From positions 241,151 to 305,150 of the forward strand of contig JAQOTA010000030.1 in assembly GCA_029532415.1 (NCBI GenBank): a DNA stretch of 64,000 bases, given 5' to 3'. Made by a program: the position numbers and the translations under genes. Positions 34,884 to 47,109 of the stretch are shown piece by piece (the first letter of the stretch is position 1; every line of letters starts with the position of its first letter). The notes under the pieces were generated by a model that was not told the origin of the DNA, did no database searches, and was given only the letters and a program-made list of their open reading frames with translations. Origin of the DNA: Marasmius tenuissimus (taxonomy: Eukaryota; Basidiomycota; Agaricomycetes; Agaricales; Marasmiaceae).

Positions 34884-36270
34884 ATGGGGTCCATGAAGAA
34901 TGGTGATACTCAAGTTCGACGGCCTCCTCAGCCGGCATTGGATCCTTCGAAAAATGCGTTGCTCGGACTTCCCACCTCCACGGAACTTCAAGCTTGCTGG
35001 GAACTTTGCCGGCTCCACAACAATATTGGATTCTGGGTCGTATGGCTCCCAACAGGTAGGCATCACCCTGATGGACTCCCTAGTAACTAATGTCCAACGC
35101 CTATTGGAACAGCCTGGTCAATCGCCATGGCGTACAATGCACGAGACGACATTACAATCTCCGAGGCCCTTGTCGTTGCAATGCTTTTCGTGCCCCTCTG
35201 TTTTGGTATCAAGTCCTTGGTGAGTCAACCTTCAGTCGAACCGCCAGAATCCAACCTAAATCATGGTGGATTTTGAACAGATTATGACTATCGACGACAT
35301 TCTTGACTGGGGTAGGCTCTGAGTAGACTGTAAGGCTCTCAATCTCTTACTGATAGCATTTCAGACGTCGACCTCCTCGTTACGCGGACGAAGGCAAGGC
35401 CGATTCCCCGAGGGGCTATTTCCCTCAAGCGCGCATGGCTATTCTTCGCCATCCAGGTGGCTATGGGCGTCTTGCTCGCGTCACAAATCCTTGACGATAC
35501 ATCGTGCGTTTCAGAGTCAGTTACCATCATCAATTCCACACTGATAGCCATATCCTAGCATTCGTGTTGTCACAGTGGTATCCCCGTTGTATGTCATCTA
35601 TCCCACATGCAAGGTACGTCGAATTAATACCCCGTTGAGCGCGCCGTTCACACTATCTCAAATATTTAGCGCTGGATGAATTTTGCGCCCATTCCTCTTG
35701 TAAGTGTAGACGAGATGATGCCCCCGAAGAGTTGTTTCACCCCTGGTGTAGGGTATCATGTTCAACATTGGGATATTCATGGGGTGGAGTTACCTCAGGC
35801 CCAACACAGTCGCATGGGACGTTCTGATCCCCGCGTATCTGGGGGCGTGCTTCTGGACATGCACTTACGAGACCGTTTACCAACATCAGGTCAGTTTTTT
35901 GATTCAGAGATCTGAAGTCCGAACTCACGGGCTCTACGTTCTATAGGATAAAGTGGACGACACAAGAATCAAACTCCACTCTCCGGCGCTATACGTTGGA
36001 AATGCAACCATCCCCGTTTGTACGGTCACGGGCGCGCTGTTCTTTACCCTGATGGCGTACAGCGGCCTCCGGAACGAACAGGGCCTCTTCTACTTCCTCA
36101 GCCTCACGTATGCTGCCTATCTGTTGTTCAGACAGCTCTTCAAGACCAATATCGATGCCCCGGACGAATGTAAAGAATTCTTCCTACTCACGACACACAT
36201 CGGGCGGATCATACTTTTGGGTCTGATCGTCGATGTGAGTTACCGAAAACATATAATGCAGGCTATGTAG
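34884..36270 (+). CDS. UbiA-family aromatic prenyltransferase
   Basis: Eight exons (34884-35055, 35113-35219, 35281-35311, 35365-35503, 35559-35613, 35670-35699, 35752-35889, 35947-36270) have consistent phases and give 331 residues. UbiA enzymes are integral membrane proteins that transfer a prenyl group from a Mg2+-bound diphosphate onto an aromatic acceptor. Both Asp motifs are present: TIDDILDWDVDLLVTRT near residue 98 (the NDxxDxxxD-type motif, with Asp for Asn at the first place) and YETVYQHQDKVDDTRI near 220. Several hydrophobic helices surround them, plus the family's RPIPRG and YPTCKRW elements. There is no obvious mitochondrial presequence, so a secondary-metabolism enzyme is more likely than Coq2 of ubiquinone synthesis. 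It converges with the carboxylate reductase, leaving 77 bp between the stops. The final residues after GLIVD are uncertain. Confidence 0.9.
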
Positions 36271-36347
36271 TACACTTGTAAAATCAAATGTAGTAGAGCT
36301 TCTACCGAATAACGAACTAACTTTTTTAATCACCTATATCGGGGAGC

Positions 36348-39300
36348 CTACAGTATACCTTCATTCTGCCAATAATTCACCCATCGATGAACGTCCTCTT
36401 CTCCTAGCGTACGAGACTTGTGATAAGTAAGGCTTTTCGACTGCGGTGGCGTCCTCTCCATCACAAGCAGCGGCATGCCAAATGCCTCCGTCTCTCTCCT
36501 GTCATCCTGGGTCGAAATGATTCTGAAGAAGTCTAGTAGCGTGAACGCATTCAGTTTCAAGCTGGACGCGGATGGACTACGAGCTAATTCCTCCAGGGCC
36601 TGATGCCATTCCGCATACGAGACTACCGACGCATCCAGCATCTTGCTCAGAGGCTGGGCGAGCGTCGTCCACGATATCGGATTGGGATGTACTAGATGGA
36701 AAACTTCAGGAACACCGGGAGTGGCTTGACTATCAATCAAATCCACAAATGTCTTGCTCGCCACATGAAGAGGTATCCATGACGCAATCTATCACAACTG
36801 TCCATGAGCAACGGGACCTGAGATTATAAGATCGCGCTAAGACGTACACGATTATCGTCAGGAACCTTCTTGAGGACGTTTGAGGCTTGAACGAGGGAGG
36901 GGAGCCATTCTTTCGTGCTCCAGGAACCGTTTCTTCCCCCTGAAAGCTGTCCAACGCGGACGATTGAGGCACGAAGACCAGAGTCGGAAGCGCATGCTAT
37001 AATTTGCTCAGCAACCCATTTGGATTCACTGTACCCATTCCCCAAGGCGGACTCGGCTGCGACGAGCTCTTCATGACCACTTGGAGCTAGATTCAAAACA
37101 ATTAATCAACCGCTGGACAATGAATAAGGACTCTTCACGCACCATTTCGACAAACGGCAACGGTACTGGCGAAGGTGTAATGGGCGTTCCGCCGCAAAGC
37201 AAGATCAATAAGGTTTCGTACACTCTTGAGATTTCTCTGGAAAGACACGACGTTGAGATTGAAATCGACGCGCCAAGCTTAGAGTAGGGTATTTAGGGAA
37301 CTCTCTTCAGCTCAATCAAGCAACAAGACAACGTACCGACGTCTATAATGTGTGTGATGGTCCCTTGAACCTGAAGGAACGGAATAAGATACTAAAACTG
37401 GTCGATGTCACTAAAAGAGCTCACTGAAATAAATAACTCCTCCCCCAAACCAAGGTGGCTGTCGGCGAGATCGACCGCAAGCAGGGTGACCTTGTCATTT
37501 GCGATCATAGTAGGGTCCAGCCCTCGCCGCTTGAATGAGGTTCGCTGACGCTGTGATACGTCTGGCGCTCCCTCGCTTCGGATCAAGGCATAGACATGAC
37601 GGATCTCCGAATTTTGGATCAAATCCGAGAGAATATGACTTCCCAAGGATCCAGTACTACCCGTGAGCAAAACGATCTTCTCGGAACTCTTCGGTCCATC
37701 GTGTTTCTCCGGACAGGCCAAATCCTTCGAATATTGAGCCACTAGATCGTTCATAACTCGCACCTTCACCGAGGTATTGTCCGTGTTGCCTGGCTCCATC
37801 CCTGAGACAGCGAGCGACAAAACGAAAGATGACAGGCGGTTGATCGTCGGGTGGTCGTAAACAAAGTTACTCGCCAAGATCCGAGTGTCGAGGTCCGCAG
37901 ACTCCCTCAACCCACGAAGGATCCCGTTTCGGATCCATGTAGCTTGGAGACTCAAGAGGGATCAGCGTACCATAGGATACGAACGTCTGGTACACCCACC
38001 TATCACAGCCGTACTGGAAGAGATCGTCGTCGTCTCTCACGGAATGAGTCAAGATGGTCGCAATCACTACACGGACGAACGATTTGGTTGTGCCAATATC
38101 CCAAGAAGTTGGGGCCGGAACGTTGATTTGTGTAGTCTCACTGACAGCATCGTATAGTCCCGCAATCTCTTCTGCGTAGTCTCGAAGTATGGCTTGTCGC
38201 CTGAGTGTTTTTGAAGTCAGCCAACCTGATACCAGGATTCGCGAGTTCCTACATTTTGAGCACTCACTTCGGGGTATTCTTTGGGGTGTAGCTGAAAGGC
38301 TTCTGTGGAGATGAGACAAGAATCATCTATGAGGGTGAACGAAGTTATATCGTTTTCTCTTTGACACCTCGGTTGGTTTCACACTACCTCTTTGAAAACG
38401 CGCGAATGTCGAGGCGCATGAGCGTTCATTTGCTCAACTGTGGGCCTAGCAAGGGGGTTTGTACGTGATTCGTCGAGAATGTATCTGACAATGGACTTAC
38501 CAGATCTTGTTACGAAACTCTGCCAGCTTCGCTTGGTCGACGGGATCAAATCGCAAGGGAGGTTTTGGTTCAACTAAAACTCCAGCGTTGAACCGGCCTT
38601 GTCCAAACAAAACTGCTCCCGTAAGATGTGGATCTTGACCGAGCAAGCTCTCTGTTTCGTGTTCAATTTGGTATCAGCCGCTATCATTGGAGCCTGATGA
38701 GCTTACCGAGGGGTACCGGATTCGTCTGTTGATGGTCAGTGTTTTACTTCTACTTCTGAGAATCAGGCAGTACCTTTTCTCCCGTACTGTGAATTATCTG
38801 GTCATCTGCACGACCATACATCTTCCAATATCCAGATTTAGTAGGATGTCGAGTGAAAAGATCAGAAGTTGCATATGCCCTGACTCCATCGACCTCGGTG
38901 TTGAACACGCTTGGGGTACACTGAGGGCTGTCCTGGAGACCATGAAATTATCCTTCAGCACTATTCAAAGATTGATGAAAATGATCTACTTACGACAATG
39001 ACCAGCTCATATAGGTCATCTCCGTGAGACTTCCAATGCTCCCTGAACAGACCCGAGAACCGCAGGTAATGCCAGTCATAGTTGTCTCGAGTTTTAGCTT
39101 GCCGCCCAAGTGAGTCTTCAACGAAAGCCTAGAATACTGATACTCACCTGGGAGGGTCATACTGAGTGTGCCGACCTCCGTCCTGAAGTAGGCTAGAAAA
39201 TGAGAAGTCATAATTGCCGAGATAGGAATTCAAGTCTAACATTCCGTATAGATTGAAGATTGGAACACCCTGACTCGTCATATAGTCTCCGACCTCCTTA

Positions 39301-40593
39301 TTGAGCGTGCCTCCACCATAAACCTAACGAAGACCAGCAAATTCGACACGTGAGATGCACGTCTCTACTCGAGTAAACTTACTTACCACACCGGAACATC
39401 CCGCCAGCCACTCAACATATTCTGGACGACGAGCCCATGCCTGTCGAGGGCGATCATGAGAACAGTATAGGAGCTCGATACGAGCATGGGAACTTACTTC
39501 AATGAAGGATGGGACAGCTATGATGACATCGCTCGATGTCGCGCGTGATGCCTCGAACAGGTTCTCGGGTGTCGGGAATGTTGCAGGGAATTTAGGCTCG
39601 AAAACGGCAAGAACGACTCCAGCGCAAGCCTACATCACCAATGAGCGTTGGTGATCTCCAAGTATGAACGAAACTCACCGTCCAAGCAAGCTGCGAGATG
39701 CCCATTCCGTGAAACATGGGCGTGGCGTGGAGGGCCAGTACCTTATCCGTCAACTCTTGTTCCCCCGACCACGGCATCTGCCCAACTTGAACTAATTTCC
39801 GATCCGTCATAGGCATAGCCTTAGGAAACGCCAAAGAGCCTAGAAGATAAACGTGTATTAGTGATTTCTATCTGAGTAGCTGAGCTGTCGAGTACCAGAG
39901 GAATGGAGGTACATAATAACATCGTGATTGGAGAGCGTGTGTGGCAGTTCTCCGGGGATCGTAATAAGGGCGTCTTCGTGTGCAGGGAGAAAGAGGTCCT
40001 CGAACACGAACATTTGCGAGAATGAGGGCGCCGACCGAGGAGATGATTGGTTTTTCAGGATGGCAAGCGCTTCTTTGATCAAATCATGCGTGGCGGGCTC
40101 TCCAACATATACGTGATCGACCCCCACTTGTTCAAACAGGTGGGCGACAGCAGCAGGTGAGTTTCTTGGAGATATCGGGAATGCGATGCAGTTCGCCCTC
40201 AGAATGGACATTATTGTGGTACAATACGTGATCGTGTCTGAGTTCTAATTAGCAAAGATTTCAACGCGATCACGAATGGAATTGACCTGTAGACGATACA
40301 ATAGCAATCACCGGAACTCCATGCCTTCCCAGGCAGATGTTGGCCGTCTGAGAGTGAATCAAACGAGCACCGTTATAGATGGCAGCAACTCCCTCCCTCC
40401 AGCTGATAGACTGCACACGGCCATCCTTGTCGTTGTAGATGAATAGGTGATGATTCGGAGAGTTCTGAGCCTGCCAGTCGAATATTTGGGTCAATGACAT
40501 CGATCCATCGAGAGGAGGCCGCTTGAATGTCGCGCTGGATACATCTTTCAGGTTCGAGGGAAGAGGTATCAAGCCGTTTTCGTGGGTTTGCAT
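36348..40593 (-). CDS. Adenylation-thiolation-reductase enzyme (aryl acid reductase type)
   Basis: This NRPS-like protein of roughly 1050-1100 residues has at least ten introns; I start at the ATG at 40593 (MQTHENGLIPLP). The adenylation domain shows LHSSGSTGFPKAMPMTDRK, HATPMFHGMGISQL, LYGMTEVGTLSM (completed by a splice) and GYWKMYGRADDQIIHSTGEK. The thiolation domain reads DDDLFQYGCDSLQATWIRN, with the phosphopantetheine Ser codon split by an intron. The reductase has the NAD(P)H motif LLTGSTGSLGSHIL, AWRVDFNLNVVSF, the catalytic NGYSESKWVAE, then IVRVGQLSGG and WIPLHVASKTFVDL; it ends at 36348. Such enzymes activate a carboxylic acid with ATP, hold it as a thioester and release the aldehyde. 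There is no condensation domain. The neighbouring prenyltransferase suggests an aromatic or prenylated aromatic acid as substrate; the A-domain pocket cannot be read reliably by eye. Confidence 0.92.
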
Positions 40594-42498
40594 GGAAATT
40601 GAGGTGTTGAAACAGGGACAAGGTGCGGAGACGATGAGGATACCAGTGATTAAGAGTACATTGCTCGCCGGGGGCGATCCGAGGTGTGTCAACGGCTTGA
40701 GCAGCAATCCGAGCGCTCACGGAAATTGAAATCGTGATGACGAAGGCTACCTCCGATTCACGTGTCATGAAGCACTTCAATCCAAAGATCCGGTGATAAC
40801 CCTATTAGCGATGGGTGTGAAGGAATGCATGGGATGAAGTTTCATGGAAGTCTGTGATCCTGCACGCCATCAGATTTCTTCTCCCGTGCTATTCCTCTTG
40901 GGATAATCATAAATGCATCATGCGCACAGCAGGGAGGACCTGAGTTGGCAATTCCCATAGCAATGATGCACGGTGCTCGGACATTCATTCTGCGATCCTC
41001 AGCCTCGACGAATGTTAGAAACAGCGCGGCCTGCGGAGCCTGAAGGGAACCGTTACAAAGCCCTCATTCTGTAAGTTGACGGGAGGGTCTGTTATATGTC
41101 GTCGATAGATTCTGGGCCACTTTCATGACAAGCCTGCTGGATGAGTCAACGGTTGCAAACTGACAAGGGTCGATATAGAATCATACGATCAATTCGTCAC
41201 GAGTTGATCCCATGTTAATCTTGATCCCTGTGGTCCTCACAGTGAGCTTGGAAGCTCAGAGAAACGCGAAGGACTTGTTGAAGCGATAACGAGAACAGCT
41301 CGAAGGGGAACGAAAAGAATCTCGGTCAACCGCCGGCCGAAATTCTCAGTGGGGCGGTGTTTATGTAAGAGGCACAGTCACCGGCCCGTGGCACATTGCT
41401 CTCTTCAATCTTGGCCTCATCTGCGATCGATTGACTCGACGTGGCTGCTTCTCCAAGCTGAGCGACAGAGCCAGGCAGTGAATTGAGATCATATTCCAAG
41501 CAAGTATTTGGATTCGTTTCTTTGATCTCTTCATAAAGATGGGCGTCTTCGACACCGCAGTCGTTCAAATGGGTCGTTCAATCTCATCTTTGTACCTCCA
41601 GTACAATTTGAACCTTTTCTCCCCATAAAGCGGTTTGCAGATGCACGATGCAGATGCTATCGTCTCCAGAGAACAATCTTATTTCTCTGTCAAGCGAGCA
41701 ATCGTACGGCCGGGAGAGTTGCTCAATAATCTCACAGGCTGCAGGCTCCAATGCTCCCAGTTTCGATCGTCCTATCTTGCCTTCCAGAGTTAGACTGGTG
41801 CAGGGTTTATCAATGAACGGGCAAATAGAACACCGGACCCCGACTAACTAGAAGTTAGACGGTACGGGTGGCAAGCACGATCGTCGTATCCTCGAATACG
41901 GTGTGCCCTGTACTGCAACCACTGGTCGAGTTTCGTGGTTATCCAACGGCTATCACTGCCCCACAACGCTCGCGACATTTCTACCTTTCTGAATGTATCG
42001 ACTTCTGAATTGAACTCGGAGCGCTGGTCATTCTGCTCTCACGTTGACAAGTACACCATTTATTGTGTCCATCTGATGGCCTTCACAGCCGTTCAGCCGA
42101 GCATGCTGAAAACTCCGGACTGGCCGCTCTCGGGAGTTTCAATGCACCAAGCCTTTGAAATTCCTGAGACTAGCTCAATGTGCTACACAAAGCTCGTAGG
42201 ATCTAACAACGAGAAACTGGAGTCTTTTCCTGGTTTTTTTCTGCTCGACCTCACTCAACCATTATGGGAATTTATGTCGCGTGCTAGACACACGGTCCGC
42301 ACTGGCCTCGACAATTCAGATCAATGATCATGCATTTAGCGACCGTGTGGTAATGTTTTGATTGCAACCTTTGGAGCAGATTGAGAGCAGATCTGGGTGT
42401 TCACATATATATCAAGGTCTTGGGAACGTCGTGATGTTTCGAACTTGCGAGTCCCGACCCTACCTTGACTTTCAGGGAAGCTCGACATTCTTTTCCTG
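40594..42498. other. Divergent intergenic region, no confident gene
   Basis: It carries the upstream regions of the reductase (minus) and the first membrane-protein gene (plus). A 130-codon frame at 41935-42327 is open but has no domain or splice support. A TATATAT stretch about 90 bp before 42499 may be the promoter box of the membrane-protein gene. Confidence 0.4.
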
Positions 42499-43931
42499 AT
42501 GACGGTTGGCCTCGTTCAAGCAAATCTGGCCTCCGTCGCTCTTGAGAGCTCTCTTTACGGTTTTTTCTTGCTCCTCAGTGTCATTTCTCTCGTTGGCTCG
42601 ATCAAATATGCGGAACCGACAATACCACCTTCGCAATACAAGCGAAATACATTCTGGATGTTTTTCAGCTCAATACTACGTGTCTTGAAGAGGCCTATCT
42701 TCGTTGGTGGACTTTTAATCGTGATGACCGTTACCGGGGTGCGCAAATCTTAGTTCCAGGTTCCAGCGTACATTGAACCTCCTGACCCTGAAACAGCACT
42801 GGATCACTGGAATCATTCGACTTTTTGATGCTTTTGTCTATGCTCCAGTACCCCTCGCATACTACGCCGACACCTCCCACATCACTCAGCTCGTGAAGAA
42901 TGTTTTTCTGTCCTCCTCAGCGGTGATTGGAGATGCGTTGATAGTAAGTATAGCCTTCAATGAAATTCATCGACGAAACTGAAGCTTCGCTCAGATCTAT
43001 CGTATGTGGGTAGTGTGGGGTCGAGCATACCGCATCATTGTATTTCCCATTATTTCGCTTGCAGGAACGACAGGTTAGCCTTGCGAGTTCTGCCTGGAAG
43101 ACTGTTTTGGTACTGAATCGACACAAGCTGCTGGTATCGTCGTCGCATACCTGTTCAGGGCGTCCACGCCAGGGACGGTCGTCTTCATCGGAAGCATCGC
43201 TAACTGGATTATCGTCGAGTCAATACTCTCAACTTGGTATGTCTCTATTGATTCTAGGTCGTTCTTATTTCTTATCCTGTGAAATAAAATAGCACCAATC
43301 TATATTGTAGTAGTGAGCATGCAGTCTGTCCGATTTCAACTCTCCCGTGAGACTCATCTTCCCAGTCTTCATCTCGTGGAGGATTTGGCACCAGATGCGA
43401 CAAACCTCGGAATTCCTTTCGGTCACTGATAGGCCGCTGGCCGTGAGTGGTTCAACCATCGTGGATGAAATACTTACTCAACGACTGAAACCACCAACAG
43501 AAAGTCCTCATTCTGTTTGTCGAAAGTGCAGCACTATATGCGTGAGACCAACCCCCGAACCTCGTCTCAAATGCAAATGTTGACCAGAGAACTCTAGGAT
43601 TTGGCAGCTCATTTTCCTGACGCTACTTTTCGCCCACTCGAACATCCAATTCACATTTGTCGACAGCTACCCACCTATAGCGGGGATTGCGTTTATGTCC
43701 ATCAACGCGCGAATATATCTCTCATCATGGAGTCCAAACACCGACAAAAGCTCACATTTCGTGGCAGGCTTCGTCGCCTCAAGTACAGGTGGAAGGCCGG
43801 AGCGAGAAGAAGGTCTTGTGCTGCATCCTGTCCGACCGGTTGCAGTCCAAATAACGGTGGAACAGGAGAACGTAACGCCCGGGAAGAATAATACCCAATG
43901 GACACAGTCAAAACCGAATGCAATGGTCTAA
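42499..43931 (+). CDS. Multi-span membrane protein, paralogue A
   Basis: Eight exons (42499-42738, 42797-42943, 42995-43073, 43128-43236, 43293-43309, 43366-43442, 43501-43541, 43598-43931) give 347 residues with consistent phases; exon 5 is only 17 nt. I count about seven hydrophobic segments: SLYGFFLLLSVISLVGSI, IFVGGLLIVMTVTG, IYRMWVVWGRAYRIIVFPII, IVVAYLF, IIVESILST, LWQ/IWQLIFLTLLFAHSNIQF and IAGIAFMSINARIYL. The tail of about 75 residues is polar. The pattern matches a large, uncharacterised mushroom-specific family of seven-span proteins whose role is unknown; receptors or transporters have been guessed. The paralogue at 45641 has the same exon layout. Its position beside the biosynthetic pair could be coincidental. 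Confidence 0.8.
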
Positions 43932-45640
43932 GTTCGGTCGGCTTCATACTTTACATCACCGAAGTCTAGATTATGAATCGTCACCACAAGCCTTGTATTT
44001 GTTACCCCTCCATGATGTATCACTTCCCCGTGGCTCGAGCCATTCGCCGACGGCGTTCGGATGACGGTTGCACTTATTATATGTATATCGGACGCTGAGG
44101 GTGTTACGGGGACGCACTTAAGAGCTGATCAGACCCAGAGTCCGTCCCGAGGTTTCTCCAGAGTTTAATGCTGTGTTAACCGGATCTCATCATCACCGGG
44201 CTCAGGCTCTGCGAGGCTCCGAAACGAGCTCGGGTGCATCAGGGTGCATCCTTCCTCAAATAGCACCTCCATCAGATCGTCCACTCGTCGATATATGAGT
44301 TGTAGTAGTAAATATGCCCAGAGTCCTGAGCCCAGCTCATCACGACTCCCGAAATATAGCTATCGATCATTTCGTTGCTAGAGCTAATGTTCGAATCTGG
44401 ATCACGCCCACGACCGGAGCAGGCTAACAGCTTGAGTTTACCCCTTCATCTCGACGTCGGATCGATCAAGCCTCTGAAGCCGTCTCCGGTCTACTGAACG
44501 GGAATTTTTGAGTCCCAGCTCAATCTCTATGACGATACTCGGATTTTGCACTTGATTGGTTCGAATTTATGACTTAAAAAAGCCTGGGTCAGTCCAAAAC
44601 GCACGGTGTCCAATGGTGACTCCCGAGTCTCATAGCTTTCGATCGAGATCAAGACCGATTCACGGATATATCATTCGGGTGTTCAAGTCAGCCCTCATAC
44701 TTGAGGTCTGAGAGGCTAAGACTCCTCACATGGGCGTCGAGCCAAGCTTCGAGAATCAAGAGCAGGTCTCTGAAGCTCCTTCACTTGAATCTTGTTTGAC
44801 TCAAAATCCTCTTCGAGCACGTCTGGCTTGATCGCCCCTTCCAGCCCAAGCATGACGTCGCAGAACCCAAAAACAATCGAAGCATCAACAGGTGTCAAAT
44901 ATCAGAGATGCAGTCCTTCTTCTGAACGCCGCAATCAAAACGTGGCAGTGAGGGGGATATATTCATAGTACATCAACTTCAGCGGCTCGGTTAAAATGTG
45001 AGCGGGCCAGAACTTTGTGGATCTTGAGCCGGGCAATATCGATCAATTTCTATGCTACTCATATTCTGCGAGGCAAGATCCGTCATCCGTCGGGATTGCT
45101 GCTGAATCTCTTTTCATCATGTTTTGCTGAAGGTTGCACAGGTACTATCGCTGGAATGTGGGGAATGCTCATATGGAGATTCACCTCGATGATTTCTCCA
45201 AGACAACTACATAACTCAAACGCATGCTCCACAATCAATAATCAATCGTTTGATGATACTTATCACTCATGAGCGATTGAGCTTCCGATGGTCGGACCAC
45301 TTGCTCGGCAAGAGGCAGCTCGACATTCGTCAAAGGATGGGACTTAGTTTGTAGAGATCCGTATCCGCGAGTCGTTCCTGGGGTAATCGCGCAGCGAGTT
45401 TGACCCACTCCGTCTCAGGTTCAGCATACCTGAGTAGCCTTTTCTACTCGACGAACAATCCCGGACCGTTTGAATACTAATCAAAAATCATTCCCTCTTG
45501 CCGAAGAGCGGGAACATTGATGGAATAAAGGCAATTCAATGCGCAAAGTGCGTATATATATGCATGGTCAGGGTTGCTTCGAGGGTTGCAACTCGCCGCC
45601 ACCAATGATCCATAGGCCTAGGTCAAGTTTTTAGGTCCTG
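43932..45640. other. Intergenic region between the two paralogues
   Basis: 1.7 kb without a recognisable gene. Just upstream of 45641 is a TATATATATGCATGG-like stretch (about 45550), comparable to the one before 42499. Confidence 0.45.
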
Positions 45641-47109
45641 ATGGCAGGGATTAGTCTCGTGCAAGCAAATCTTGCCTCCTTCCCCGTTGAAAGTGCTCTG
45701 TACGGTCTCTTCCTCTTGTTAAGTATTATCTCCCTCCTTGCTTCGTTCAAATATGCACGACACACTGTGCCTGTCTCCCACTACAAGTACAGCAAACTTC
45801 GGCTCTTTGACCCAGTACTGCAAGCATTGAGGCGGCCTATCTTTGTTGGTGGTATTGCGATTGTGATGACAGTTAGCGGAGTGCGTATGATTCATCTCTT
45901 CGCCAGATTCAGCTTGAAAATCTAATATGTCCCGTAGCATTGGCTTTGCGGCATCATCAGGCTTTTCGATGCTCTCACTCAATCTGGAAATGCCGAAGCG
46001 TACTACGCCGATATCTCCCATCCTACGCAGCTTGCGAAAAACATCTTTCTCTCCTCCTCGGCCGTCATAGGCGACGCCTTAATAGTGAGTCCATCGACCG
46101 CTGGGATGAACTGCAACGGCTAAGGTCCTTTGAAGATATACCGCTTATGGATAGTTTGGACCCGGAAATATTACATCGTCGTGTTCCCTATCGTATCATT
46201 ATTGGCGACGACTGGTGAGTTCACCGTTATCTCTAGGACAAGATTCCTTGGGTGCTAACCTCCCTCGAGCTTCTGGAATCATCGTCGCGTATTTCTATAG
46301 ACTATCCCCGCCCGGTACGATCGTCTTCAGCGGGAGGATTGCTCATTGGATCATAGTAGAATCCATCACGTCTACCTGGTGCGTTCTCAAAGATTTTCTC
46401 CATCTGAGCCAAGCTTTCTGACTTGATTCTGAGCAGTATCAATGTCTATTGCAGTAGTAAGCTGGAAGATGTCGTTATCATGGTGCTTGAAACTCAACCA
46501 CACATTAGCCCTCATCTCTTGGAGAATCTGGAAACAAATGCGTCAATCATCGGCGTATGTGTCGCCGGCTTCATCGAACAGGCCGTTATCTGTAAGTAAC
46601 CTCTTCGTCCTTCCCCGAAGATGCTGTTCTCCGGACTGACAGGTGCAATGAAACAGAAAGTACTCATCGTCTTCATCGAAAGCGCAGCACTATACGCGTA
46701 AGACTCCTGACCCTCCAAGTCCAACAGCAAAACTCACCATCATTCCTCCCCAATAACTAGACTGTGGCAGCTCGTCTTCCTCATACTCCTATTCCTACGC
46801 TCTAACATCCAATTCACATTCGTCGACGGTTACCCAGTAATCGCAGGGATCTCATTCATGTCCATCAACGCACGAATGTACCTTTCCACATGGAGCCCAG
46901 ACCACAGAGAACGCACATATCAAAACGCGAACGTCGTATCACCTTTCGCTGTGGCCACCATGAACACGCATACGACGGGAAGATCGGAGCGGGAGTCGGA
47001 AAGCTATGTAATGCATCCTGTCAGACCGGTTGCGGTACAGGTTACCGTGGTTGGACACGAGGAACCACCGGACGGGTTGAAGAATAATTCTGGATGGACT
47101 GCTGTATAG
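45641..47109 (+). CDS. Multi-span membrane protein, paralogue B
   Basis: This is the tandem duplicate of the gene at 42499. Exon 1 (45641-45880) has the same 240-nt length, and all seven intron positions correspond, including the 17-nt fifth exon reading INVYC. Conserved blocks are LVQANLAS, RRPIFVGGIAIVMTVSG, SSSAVIGDALI, IYRLWIVWTRKYYIVVFPIV, GIIVAYFYR, WIIVESITST, LISWRIWKQMRQ, KVLIVFIESAALYA, LWQLVFL and SNIQFTFVDGYP. The length is about 350 residues. The tail again ends in HPVRPVAVQVTV and a short polar end. Divergence is concentrated in the loop after the fifth span and in the tail. Function unknown; membrane location is inferred from hydrophobicity. Confidence 0.8.

Noticed and set aside
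34884..40593. Prenyltransferase as Coq2 of ubiquinone synthesis
   Set aside because: No mitochondrial presequence is seen, and its direct partner is a secondary-metabolism type reductase; phylogeny would decide.
41935..42327. 130-codon plus-strand frame between the reductase and the membrane protein
   Set aside because: No domain, no splice-supported extension and no paralogue in the similar intergenic region further on.
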